Made by a program: the position numbers and the translations under genes
Part shown: positions 54,724-64,000 of the stretch, piece by piece
Layout of the letters: each line of letters starts with the position of its first letter
Position numbering within the stretch: position 1 is the stretch's first letter
DNA from: Anthonomus grandis grandis
Taxonomy: Eukaryota; Arthropoda; Insecta; Coleoptera; Curculionidae
Direction: 5' to 3'
DNA: 64,000 nucleotides
NCBI RefSeq assembly: GCF_022605725.1
Contig: NC_065560.1
Location: 20,451,052 to 20,515,051 of the forward strand
The notes under the pieces: model-generated
Database searches by the model: none
The model's input: only the letters and a program-made list of their open reading frames with translations
Told to the model about the DNA's origin: nothing

Positions 54724-55059
54724 TATGTCTCCGACAGGACTAAAATTTTAATATTTTCTAATTTTAGTTCATGTAGTTAAATTAAAAGTTCATCAACATT
54801 TTTTTTGCAGACTTCTGATATTTTAAGTGAAGGATATTGAAGATTTAATTTTTTTCCAATAGATTACTTAAATCACTACAATTATCAAATATTACTGTCT
54901 CAAAACTATAGATAAGATTTTACTACTACTATAAATGTTAATTGATTTTTCAAGATCTTTAACTTCTTACTGAAAACATTCCGATTGTGCCTTTCGAAAT
55001 AGTATAGAATTAGCTTATACATATCTGAAAGAGGTGTAGAGATTTTCAGAGCACTGATT

Positions 55060-55200
55060 CCATTCGACTGTTTTATTGTTCCGTTGTGCGTCCTCACTTA
55101 GAGTATGGTTTATGTATGTGGTCTCCTTCTCACAATGCAACTAACGTAAGAAATTGCGCGAAAGCTATTAAAGTAGATTACGGAAACTAGAAACTTTAGT
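55060..55200 (+). pseudogene. LINE reverse-transcriptase thumb fragment
   Basis: Reads FYCSVVRPHLEYGLCMWSPS-like sequence (about 55070-55140), the conserved thumb segment of non-LTR reverse transcriptases. Frame is broken and there is nothing recognisable around it. Confidence 0.5.
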
Positions 55201-55499
55201 TTAATTATCATCATAAAACATGTTGACAAAGAATGCCCACCCCTTAAATAGCATATAGGATTGTTAAGAAACAAAATTAATTATAACTTGCGAATAAACA
55301 TTAAAAGAAATAAATAATAAAAACTAAACCTAAGTTAGATCACGCAGGTTAAAGATTCTGAAATATCAAAATTATATAGTTTAACAAAAGAAGTTTAAAA
55401 AAAATATTGAACATTTAATTAACTTTCAGAAGCATATAAACTACATTATATATTATATTGATCTATAGGGATTATTGTACTTAATGAGACTTTTTAAAT

Positions 55500-55950
55500 T
55501 AATTGGATAAACAACTGAAAGTTTCAAGATCATAAAGTGTTTTATAATAAGACCAGTTATAATAAAAACGATGGTGTTCTACTATTAATAAAAAAACACT
55601 TAAATATAGATTTCTCTTTTACACAACTGTCAAGCTCCGAAACAACTCTCAGTGAAATACAGTTTGAAATAAATGGCATCACATTAGGCTTAACTGATAC
55701 ATATAAACCTCCACCTGTGTCGAGGGGTTGATTTCATAAATGATATATATACTTACTTAGGAACAATAAATTTCTCTAATATTAAAGTTTTTGTAGGATA
55801 CACACTTGAAAAAGAGTGATAATCATGTAGTAAATTATTCCTCTATGTTAAATTCTTTGAGTTTTGAATCGTACATAAACTCTATTACAAGGTCTCTAAA
55901 AAACACCTCTGGACACTTATTTGTTAATCAAAAATTAATAATTTGTGGTT
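55500..55950 (+). pseudogene. LINE endonuclease fragment
   Basis: An open segment 55537-55731 reads YNKNDGVLLLIKKHLNIDF and ITLGLTDTYKPPPVSRG, which is the APE endonuclease N-terminal region of a Jockey/CR1-type element. It continues in other frames with SLSFESYINSITRSLKNTSG (about 55850-55910). The thumb fragment upstream is from a different copy because the order is reversed. Confidence 0.65.
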
Positions 55951-56064
55951 GTATATAGTAAAAATGGTTTAATATCTAATGGCTTAATATACTCGAAAAA
56001 CGATAGTAGAATCGTGTTTCTTATCATACAAAAACACTAGGCTTAAAGTTATATTAAATCAAAT

Positions 56065-56568
56065 TGTAACATCCCTTAATTACAAACTTAGATTGCTCGG
56101 TTATAACAAACAATAATAAAATTTAAACAGCAACAATTAAATTTTTAGAAATTTATCACACAATGAAAAAAGCTACCATATTGTAACATTTTTACCGTTC
56201 GTTAGGTATAAATTACAACATTGTAACAATTGTAACAATTACAAAAAACAATTGATGAATGAAAAGCGTCAACTGACCTATTTACACACGTGCACTTCGT
56301 CTTTAGTACGATCACTTACGACTACTAAAAATATATTTTTTTACCGTCTTTATTTACTATTTATGTCTGATTTAAATATCGCGCCAATATTCCGAACTAC
56401 ACTGCACTGAACTGTCAACTGCAAACAAACTTCTTACATCGCAGAATACTATTCGGAAGATTCGCTAACCTTCCATGCGTCTCCAAAGATGTCGCGCGGT
56501 GTGCTCGCTTGTGTCAGTACGGAATAACCAAGACCAGAAATATTGGCGGCGCTGCCAATATCGTTACA
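56065..56568 (-). repeat. LTR of Gypsy-4 (3' LTR, minus strand)
   Basis: 504 bases starting TGTAACATCCC and ending ATCGTTACA on the plus strand, so TG..CA on the minus. A purine tract (minus strand AGAGGGGGCAGGGCAG, 56569-56584) is immediately adjacent on the element side. The partner LTR is not in the window. Confidence 0.65.
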
Positions 56569-56734
56569 CTGCCCTGCCCCCTCTCTAAGCTCATTTCGTC
56601 CCTAAATTATTCCAAAGTTGGTGGATGTTCCAAACGGCTTCCTAGAGAACGCGAGAACGCGAAACCCACTTATAGGGCTTCTGGTATGATGCCTCTTTGG
56701 TAACCAGTTAAAAAATCTTTCTACCAATCTCTTC

Positions 56735-57140
56735 ATCGGTTAACATGAGTGCTAGGGTTAAACCGACGCAGCTCTTGGATTTTTTTGAACTTTCTACGAA
56801 AAACCTCAGCTATTCCTCCAGACATCTGTAAATGCTTAGTCACACAATGTGCCAGAGCATACACAGCTGGCAGTAAACAGGTCTTGCTGCACTTCACATC
56901 ACATCACAATCATCGAATCCGACTCTGATTGGATTTGCCGCAGTCTTCGTGGTTTCCATAATTAGAAACCAGTCCTCGGCTTTTATATTTTGTAAAGAAA
57001 ATCTGTATGTCGTTGATGGCTTTTAGAACTTTGTATGGCCCTTCCCTAAATGTTTCAAGTTTCTGTGGCAAATCTTTTCGCCTGTTAGGGTTATAAAGCC
57101 AAATTAAGTAACCTCTGATCGTTATTTTTTCTTAATATGT
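56735..57140 (-). pseudogene. pol: Gypsy-4 integrase C-terminal tail
   Basis: Minus strand reads LYNPNRRKDLPQKLETFREG and PYKVLKAINDIQI (about 57105-57000), the chromodomain-like C-terminal part of Gypsy integrases, and then GGIAEVFRRKFKKIQELRRF before a stop. Only this end of the element and its 3' LTR remain; the rest is cut at about 57165 upstream of the Tc1-type element. Confidence 0.7.
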
Positions 57141-57237
57141 CTTTGGCCTCTAGGTTAAAAGTGAAAGTGCTTTATTTACCCCCGTTCAATGAGCCGTATC
57201 ATATTCTGCTAAAGCAGATCATGACTTTAGCACTGTA

Positions 57238-59013
57238 CAGGCCCGGGCGGTTGAAAGAGAACGACCTGAACGCGTTTCTCGTAACTTTTCGTACCGGGCG
57301 CACGGCGCCGGCAACTTCGCGCTGGGACGACTCGCAGATAAATTACGCTAAGCGGATATTATTTTAAAACCAATATGGGTTTATCAGTATATCAGTTATC
57401 CTAATAAACAAATAATTGATCTGTGTCATCTGTGCTACAAGATAGGCGACTTTCGGGCTACGATGTTGGATTACAGGCACAAATTTTGTTTATTAGGTAA
57501 TATAAGTCAGGTAGACCTACTAAATGACTTGAATGGCCAGTATTGTGTTAGTATTATTATAAATATAATGAAATAAGAGCACCGAGGCACTTTTAAAGAG
57601 GATTAGCTACCTGTACTTAAAATAAATAAATTTAGGGAATTACCCTCGATCATTTCCCAAAATTTACAATACTTTTTTATGATATTGTATTATTAATACG
57701 TAATACCTGGTTCCAGCCCTTTTTATAAATACCAGGGTAAGTGGGCTTAATTTATTTAGTCCTTTTCGTGGTTCCAAAGAGTTATTAGAGTGTTGATTAT
57801 GCCTCGTTTAAGTGATTCCGTTAAGCACCGCATCATCGCCAAATTAGAAAATGGTTGGTCTATTTCTCGACTGGCTGATGAATTTGGTATATCCAAAAAC
57901 ACAATTTTCAAGTTAAAACGCAAATTTGAAGAAACCGAAAGTGTGGAAAATCTACATCGAGGGAGGAATATAAAAATTACTTCGGACCAACAAGATCAAC
58001 GACTGGTTAATTTTTGCCGAGAAAATCCATTTAAATTCGCCGTTGAAGCCGTGTCTACCACAGCATTCCCAGCAAGTGTTAGAACTGCCCGAAAAAGATT
58101 AGCTGCAAGCAATCTGAGATGTCGGAGAGCCAGCAACCAGATTGAGTTAACCGAAACTTATAAAGAAGTCCGGTTGCAGATATGCCAACAGTTTAATCGC
58201 TTACCGATAGGTTATTGGGAGAGACCCAGAAGAAGTGGGCATTTTTCCGTAAATATATGGGCTTGGATCAGCCACCGAGGACCCGGAATCTGCTGGAAAA
58301 TTGATGGCCGATTCACAGCAGATCGTTATTGTGAAGTGCTTGAAGGAGGATTGATACAAAGTGCCAGAGACATATATCCTGAGGGATTCGTTTTTCAGCA
58401 GGACAACGCTTCTGTACACACAGCAAATATTGTTCGCGAGTGGTTTACCGAAAACAATGTCGAAAAGATAGAATGGCGGGCGAAGAGTCCCGATTTAAAT
58501 CCTATAGAAAACATATAGGGTAGCATGGTAAGGTCGATGGACAATTTCATACCTGAAAATAAGAATGCGTTATGGCAGAAAATTCAAGAAACCTGGGAAG
58601 AAGTAGCAACTCATGATCTCTGTTGCCAACTAATAGGTTCAATGAGCAGGAGAGTTCAGAAAGTTATAATAGCTGAAGGTGGCAATACGAAATATTAATA
58701 TATTATATAATATAAAATTATACGAATTTTATTTATTTTATACTTACACACTTTTTCTTTTATCTAAATTATTTAAAATATTCAGAGAATAATCGAAATT
58801 TAAATTTAAATCAAAATATTTCTTTTTTGCTTCAAGATGCCACAAGGCACAAAGATATTTGCATTTTATGGTTTTATTCCTACAGTCGTAAATTTCTACT
58901 ATCCGCTACTTTATCTGGGAGTCGGCCCAGCGCGACGTTGCCGGCGCCGTGCGCCCGGTACAAAAAATATGAGAAACGCGTTCAGGTCGTTCTCTTTCAA
59001 CCGGCCGGGCCTG
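57238..59013 (+). mobile_element. Tc1-type element with GC-rich TIRs
   Basis: 1,776 bp bounded by TA (57236-57237 and 59014-59015). The inverted termini are about 120 bases long (57238-57359 and 58900-59013), start CAGGCCCGGGCGGTTG / CAGGCCCGGCCGGTTG and are strikingly GC-rich (e.g. CGGGCGCACGGCGCCGGCAA) in an otherwise AT-rich window. The transposase gene (57799-58698) lies between. A TTTTATAAATACC box at 57718-57730 could be its promoter. Confidence 0.85.
57799..58698 (+). pseudogene. Tc1-type transposase lacking first catalytic residue
   Basis: Start ATG 57799 (MPRLSDSVKHRIIAKLENGW). Two HTH regions (ISRLADEFGISKNTIFKLKR; PASVRTARKRLAASNLRC) precede the catalytic core. The segment with the first Asp (usually TDEKxF) is absent between QICQQF and GYWERPRRSGHF, so about 25-30 residues have been deleted in frame. 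VFQQDNASVHTA (second Asp) and SPDLNPIENI (Glu) remain. TAG at 58516-58518 interrupts ENI-W, and the C-terminus then runs open to TAA 58696-58698. Confidence 0.8.
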
Positions 59014-59109
59014 TACGTCACTGTGGTAAGTGTGGCTCCTAAATGCATGGCCTCGGTACGTCGAGAAGATCCCGCGGCAACTGGCGTCTTGCCCCAGGGT
59101 GGGCTCGTG

Positions 59110-61560
59110 TAGTATGGGAGTGAGCGGATTGGATTGCCGTATGTTAGGTGCTAGTCGAGGAGGGCGCCCAGGTACTTATTTAGCCCAAGGGAGATACACG
59201 TTTTCTCACTTGTCTCTCGCGTGGAGACCTCTTTCGGCTCTTCGTAAACATGATCGCTTGAGTTTTTCGTGGACTAATCTGTAGTCTCCATTGGTCCATC
59301 CAAACCATTAACTGGTTGAGGTGGTGTTGGAAACGCGGTCGTAGATGGGTCCTCCGAGTAGCTGACGCCATGTAGATTAGAGTTGACTCTGTTGTGGGTA
59401 GGTCGGACATGTAGATATTAAACCGAAGTGGTGAAAGAGGTGAACCTTGTGGAAGCCCTGCTAGGATTTGTCGGGAAGTGGATAGGTGGTTGTCTGCAGA
59501 CACGCAAAACGTCCTGTTCTGCAAGAAAGAGTGGACCAGTCTTATCTGGTACCCGGAAGAGTTTGTGCGCCACATCTTGTCAAAAGCCTTAGAGATGTCA
59601 AGAGCCTAGAAAACTGCACCCGTATGGCATGCACGGTTTGCTTCATCTAAGATGGTATAGACGAGTCCTTTTACTTAATGTACCGTGAAATGCGCCCTCC
59701 CGAATCCAGACTATCTGGGAAGGAGAACCTGAAGTCTTTCAGTGGTGGCTTGTAGGTCTCTAAGAATTAGTCTCTCAACGACTTTCCCCATGGCTGATAA
59801 CTGATGGGCCTGTAACTCTTTGGGTCGATTGCTGATTCCCCCTGTTTGTGGATCAGGATGATGTTGGCAAATTTCCACTGGGCTGCGAAATGGCTGTGAT
59901 CGAACACCGCGTTGGAGATTCCAGCGAGTTCATCGAGCTGTTTGTCAAGCAGGTTCTTAAGCGTCGGGTTGCGGATGAGATTGCGCCCCGGTGCTTTCCT
60001 ATTGACCGTGGCGTTGATAACCTTCCTGACATGGTCACGCGTAATATGTAGCCTAGGCTGCGTTTCTCGCTAGAAGATCTTCGCGTTCTCTAGAAAGAAC
60101 TCGTTAATGCGCTCAAAGGATACATCTCGAAAAGGGTCTGTGAAGGGTGTGTTCATTTAGTGAGAACTGGCTCTTAAAACTGTCCGCGAATGCCTCAAAC
60201 TTTTACTGGGGATTGTGAATGGGGTTTCCATTTACCTTGAAGTATAGCAGGTTTTTCTTGCCCCTTGTGTGAAATTTGTGGCAAGCCTAAAGAGCTCACG
60301 AGGGTAGTCGTGAACGTAGTTCTCAACTTATTCAAGTTTCTCCTGCCACACCTTGTTGGTGTGCTTATCCATCATGGTGTTGATCCTGCGGTTCGCCCTG
60401 TAGAGTTGGTTCTTAAGGAATACGTCACTGGTTCTAAAGGCAGTCCTCTGCAGACGATTGCGGTATCTGATGACCTCTTTTATTTCATCAGGGAGAGGCG
60501 CCCTTTTGGATGTGGAGAAAAAGGACTACCCCTATTCCTTTTTTCAGCGTGGAAAGCATTAGAGATGTCGACAGTAAGATTTTCCATCGCTGCGTTAAGG
60601 GAGGGAGGATTAGTAATAAGGGGAGCTGGTTGGATGTTCATTCCCTGAAACTACGCCGTTGAGTATAATGCCTGAATTTGTTTGGCTGTTGTTGGTTGCC
60701 ACTGCCAATTTCCAAGGACACCCGAAGGTGATCAGAAGTGAGGTTATGAATCACCTGAGCCTGGGTAGTCTCTGGGGAGTTTTTGGTGAGGAAAAGATCT
60801 AGGATTTCTAGACTGCCTGTACTAGACAAGTAGGTTGGCTCAGCAGAAACCAGGAATTATTGAATTTTATTGAATAGCTTTGCCACACTCATTAGGTTTA
60901 CACCACGTTGGTTGGTGATTCTACACCCCCACTCCTTGTTTGGCGTTGAGGTCACCCCCAATAAGCATGGGTTTATCACCTTTAAAGAGGTTGACCAGAT
61001 TGACTTTGATAATGTCCCTGTTAGGGGACACGTACAAGAAGCCCACCTGAACCTCAGCCTGTAGCATCTGGATGTTGGCGAACGTCCCCTCCAAGTCGTC
61101 GTCTCGGCAAGGGGTACCTCTTTTTTGCCTATCAAGATGGTCAGTCCGCTTTTAGCAAGGGAAAACTTGTGTTGGAATTTCAGAAAGATTTGGCCAAAGA
61201 GCTGGCAGCGATGACATTGGGTTAGGCGGCTCCTGGTTCTCTGGGTTTCTACCCTAATTCTGAGACCTCTCAGGAACTAGAGATTAAAGATCTCCCTTTC
61301 CGTGTAGGGTAGGCACATTGGCACTCCCAGTATTCCAACACCTCTGTACCTCTGGTCGTTGGCATGAACATGATATGCGTCCTCCAATCAATCGCTGGCA
61401 TCTTGAATGAAAATGCGCTTTTACTTTTAAATGACATCCTTCCTCTTACGTAGCTCATTGACGTAGTCCTCACCGGCAACATGGTTTCCTGGCGGACAAC
61501 CACACTTCAGAGCGACATCGGAGACGGAGTTCTCTTCCCATCACTATTCGAGCCGGAGAC
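59110..61560 (-). pseudogene. Jockey-type LINE, heavily decayed
   Basis: Minus strand. Near 60950-60900 the sequence resembles LLGGDLNAK..WG.R..N.RG of an APE endonuclease; further downstream come pieces of RT, including an open segment 59575-59180 with SFLQNRTFCVSADN and AGLPQGSPLSPLRFNIYMSD (motif B). The catalytic YADD expected about 15 residues later reads YMASAT, so the motif is lost. GC content is higher than the window average. No tail or duplication identified. Confidence 0.65.
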
Positions 61561-61619
61561 TCTCCTGTGCTTTCATGGAATGCCCATCGATGAGCAAACA
61601 GAAATAAATTAGTCTCTTA

Positions 61620-63140
61620 GTCTCTTTAATGGCTAAAGACTACTTTAACCAAATACTAATTGATGATCCTATTCATTCGTTCCACCATGCTATCTGACTG
61701 CGGGTATAATGCAGTAGTTCTCGTTTTCTAGATTCCAAGGGTCTTACAGTTGTTCTAGAACAAGCTAAATTTAAAATTTTGTCTTTGGTCTGAATATAGC
61801 TGCAGAGATGCACCAAATCGGCAGATCCATTCTTTTATTAAGACGTCGCCGATAATAGAGGCGTTCTGGTTTAGTATAGGGTACGCCTCAACCCATTAGC
61901 TTAAATAATTCATCACGACTGCTATAATAAATACATATTCCCTATTCCCTCTGATTCAGGTCAATAGCGATCCTTTAAAATGAACTTCTTACTATTGCTT
62001 TTTTACGCCCCAATATTTGCGCACATACAGGGCGCTTTCTGCACCTTTCCTTACCTCTGCCTTGCTTTTGGCCTAGTACAATCTATTTCCTACTTTTCTT
62101 AGAGTCTTCGTTACTCCAAAATGTTCTCCTGACATAACAACATAGATTTCCTCTAGCAACTCTCAAATCCGATATTTAGGAACAACGATTTGCTTTTTTC
62201 CCTCTCTGCAATCCTGTTAAACTATTTTCTGCTGCAAAAGTCCGTCTTCCTAAATCAGAGAGTTCCATTGTGCCCAATATGGCTCGACATTGGGAAAATA
62301 TTTGGCAACTTCTTCCCAATCTGGCTTCCTCCTTTCCTTTTTCCAGTTTAAACTATCTGGATATCCGGATTCTACTCTTGGGCTCTAATAAGATCCTCAT
62401 TTTGCCAAGTGTCAGCAGTGACGGTGGTTCTGAACATCTTAGCATCCGCACAAGATCTTCTTGCTATGGCTTTTTGAAGATAGGTCGACTTCGCATCGAC
62501 TTTCCTTAGTTTGACGTGATTGAAATTAGCGCCTTTTGGAAGGTGTCTTTTAACGAAACCTGGTTTATTAAGCTTTCAACAGTCCTTCAGTCGCCTCCCT
62601 AATCATCGGCTTGACCGATTACTTAAAGACTGGGATTCCCTAGAGTGGTCCTTGGCCCTTGTTCGTGTTCGTGGCGGCAAGTGCCCATGTTAGTGCATCT
62701 AATAGCTTAGGTGGATGTGCTAGTAATAAGTACTGCCTTATTTCACTATTACCGAGTCTATTCAGGAATGCTTGGACTGCCAAACGTTCCATAACTCTTT
62801 CCGGGAAATCTGGATAAGCCAGTCGAACCACACGTGCAATAATTTTCAGCTTCAAATTTTTGCAAGGACTGTTCTGACTTCAGGCACTGATTTTTCAGCT
62901 GCGTATGATAGATATGGTCCAGATATGACTGACCATAACGCATCTCCAAATGCCTCATTAGGTGGTCGTACACTTCTTGTTCTTCGGGGGACATTCTTTG
63001 CACGACAACAGCAGCAACTTCTTTCGAGGCCAATGTAAAAGCAGTGGCCTTCTCCCAGCATGACCAACCGTTTGCTTTTACATCCGCTTCAAGCCGACAA
63101 CGATAAATATTCCAAGATGTAGTACCATTGCATCAGCCCA
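61620..63140 (-). pseudogene. Gypsy-5 remnant (Gag and integrase)
   Basis: Minus strand: Gag segment (63033-62640) with ASKEVAAVVVQRMSPEEQEV, YLDHIYHTQLKNQCLKSEQS and FPERVMERLAVQAFLNRLG; then after a large deletion the integrase, with GEHFGVTKTLRKV (zinc region, near 62120), WVEAYPILNQNASIIGDVL (near 61900) and YPQSDSMVERMN (near 61685). The catalytic D of LYSDQ survives. The middle of pol is missing. The Gag differs from those of Gypsy-1 and Gypsy-3. Confidence 0.75.
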
Positions 63141-63399
63141 ACAGATTCAGTATTGCTTAAAGCTTATGGTCCACTGCTGAAGGTTTAACCTTATCGATAG
63201 TGTTGACGTTCAATGTTGCAATTTTGTTTTCAACTTCCTGGATTCTATCCCCCATCAATGAGAGAATTCGCTTTTCCAGTAAAGAAGAATTTTACATAAT
63301 TTCTTATTTTAACTCCTTTTACAAATTGACATTGCTTTTTAACATCTTTTTTTCCAACGTGGCAGAATTCTCCCTTAGGTTTTCCCCAAGCTCACTTTT

Positions 63400-64000
63400 T
63401 CTTAGAAACCATTGTCAGACCTTAATAAGGCGTTCGACACGGTCCCTTACCATGAATTACTTAAAGTACTTGAGAGCAGTGGAATAAGAAGAGTACCTTT
63501 GAAAGTGTTTTCTGGTTAGGTGACAAAGACAGGAATAAAATTAATATACCACAGGGAACAATAGTGTGGCCAGTTCTTTTCATACCCTAGATACCGCAAT
63601 AGCTATTTCTAAATATACATGGAGCGATGTAAAAAACAAAAGTTGATACATTCTATTTTACGCCTGCGGACAAAAAGTAATCGTATTTGCATAATCCTGT
63701 ATGTATGATCATATAGTCATACAGACTGTATGATTGATCTGACTGTGTTTTATCGATACCATCACGGTAAATGCTCTTCCTGAACTAACCCATATTCTTC
63801 CACATAGAGCTATACATGCAAGATCTACTTAGACAAGCAGATGCAACTCATAAATATCGAGTGCATCTGCAGATGCCTAAAACGTCACTATATCAAGACA
63901 CGAGATATTTTTTTGGAAAAGTGTAAGTCTGTGGAATCAACTTCCAAAGCACGTCTTTCCCGAATATTACAACCTGCAGAACTGTAAGAAGAATATCCAC
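63400..64000 (+). pseudogene. Jockey-type LINE, RT and C-terminal tail, runs off the window
   Basis: NKAFDTVPYHELLKVLESSG (63425-63485) is RT motif A with its Asp; a broken GTIVWPVLF follows motif B. From 63730 the sequence reads FYRYHHGKCSS.. and LWNQLPKHVFPEYYNLQN, matching the C-terminal tail of the LINE at 20756-23290 (FYRYYHGKCSSEL, LWNGLPPHIFPDAYNLQ). RT motif C and the thumb between them are deleted. Confidence 0.7.

Noticed and set aside
60265..60648. 127-codon plus-strand ORF
   Set aside because: It is antisense to the decayed Jockey-type LINE at 59110-61560 and has no domain of its own.

Overview
This 64 kb window looks like AT-rich nuclear DNA from an insect. A beetle is my best guess from the types of element present, but that guess is weak. 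I find no host gene that I can defend. Almost everything recognisable is mobile DNA in several nested layers: Penelope-like elements (PLEs), Gypsy and Copia LTR retrotransposons, Jockey-type and R2-type LINE fragments, Tc1/mariner-type DNA transposons, small fold-back elements, a P-like element with a THAP domain, and two elements carrying a DUF7869-type gene. There are no tRNA or rRNA genes that I trust and no CRISPR array. Spliceosomal introns in several transposase genes, poly-A tails and target-site duplications all fit a eukaryote.

Layout. 1-4495: two inverted copies of one DDE transposon bracket a PLE with reverse-transcriptase, GIY-YIG and hammerhead-ribozyme remnants. 5156-5370: a terminal repeat and a 22-bp motif of a DUF7869-type element. 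5493-7060: an internally deleted PLE with a tRNA-like pol III box pair and a hammerhead. 7494-7776: a fold-back MITE. 8160-10010: a third, intron-containing DDE transposase (minus strand). 11721-17724: the best preserved Gypsy element (gag plus pol, one frameshift, a gag/pol overlap with a slippery heptamer). 19060-24285: a minus-strand DUF7869-type gene cut by a Jockey-type LINE, followed by a cluster of 22-bp motifs and a terminal repeat. 24761-28080: a decayed minus-strand Gypsy with both LTRs, one of which holds a hammerhead-bearing PLE fragment with a 12-bp duplication. 30127-36009: a minus-strand Copia with ATTTA target-site duplication. 36470-43130: a mariner-type gene split by a Gypsy element whose 3' LTR is itself split by a P-like element. 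44675-47216: a Tc1-type transposase with a 1.5 kb intron. 49053-52285: a second DUF7869-type element on the plus strand. 52767-54723: a Tc1/mariner-type element with TIRs of about 160 bp. 55060-57140: LINE and Gypsy pieces. 57238-59013: a Tc1-type element with GC-rich TIRs. 59110-64000: decayed Jockey and Gypsy pieces.

The most novel signal is in the two DUF7869-type elements. Both end in CTGSCGT followed by a 22-bp motif, and this motif recurs in both orientations near the element ends. The two elements use different 5' halves of the motif but share the half GRCGYATCT. That is the organisation expected of subterminal recognition sites for an encoded recombinase, in a family that has, to my knowledge, only a DUF annotation. 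The second strongest signal is the P-like element at 40978-42860 (near-identical 29-bp TIRs, THAP remnant, tandemly repeated exon). Most elements are broken by stops, frameshifts or missing catalytic residues, so the window reads as old heterochromatin-like sequence with a few younger insertions.
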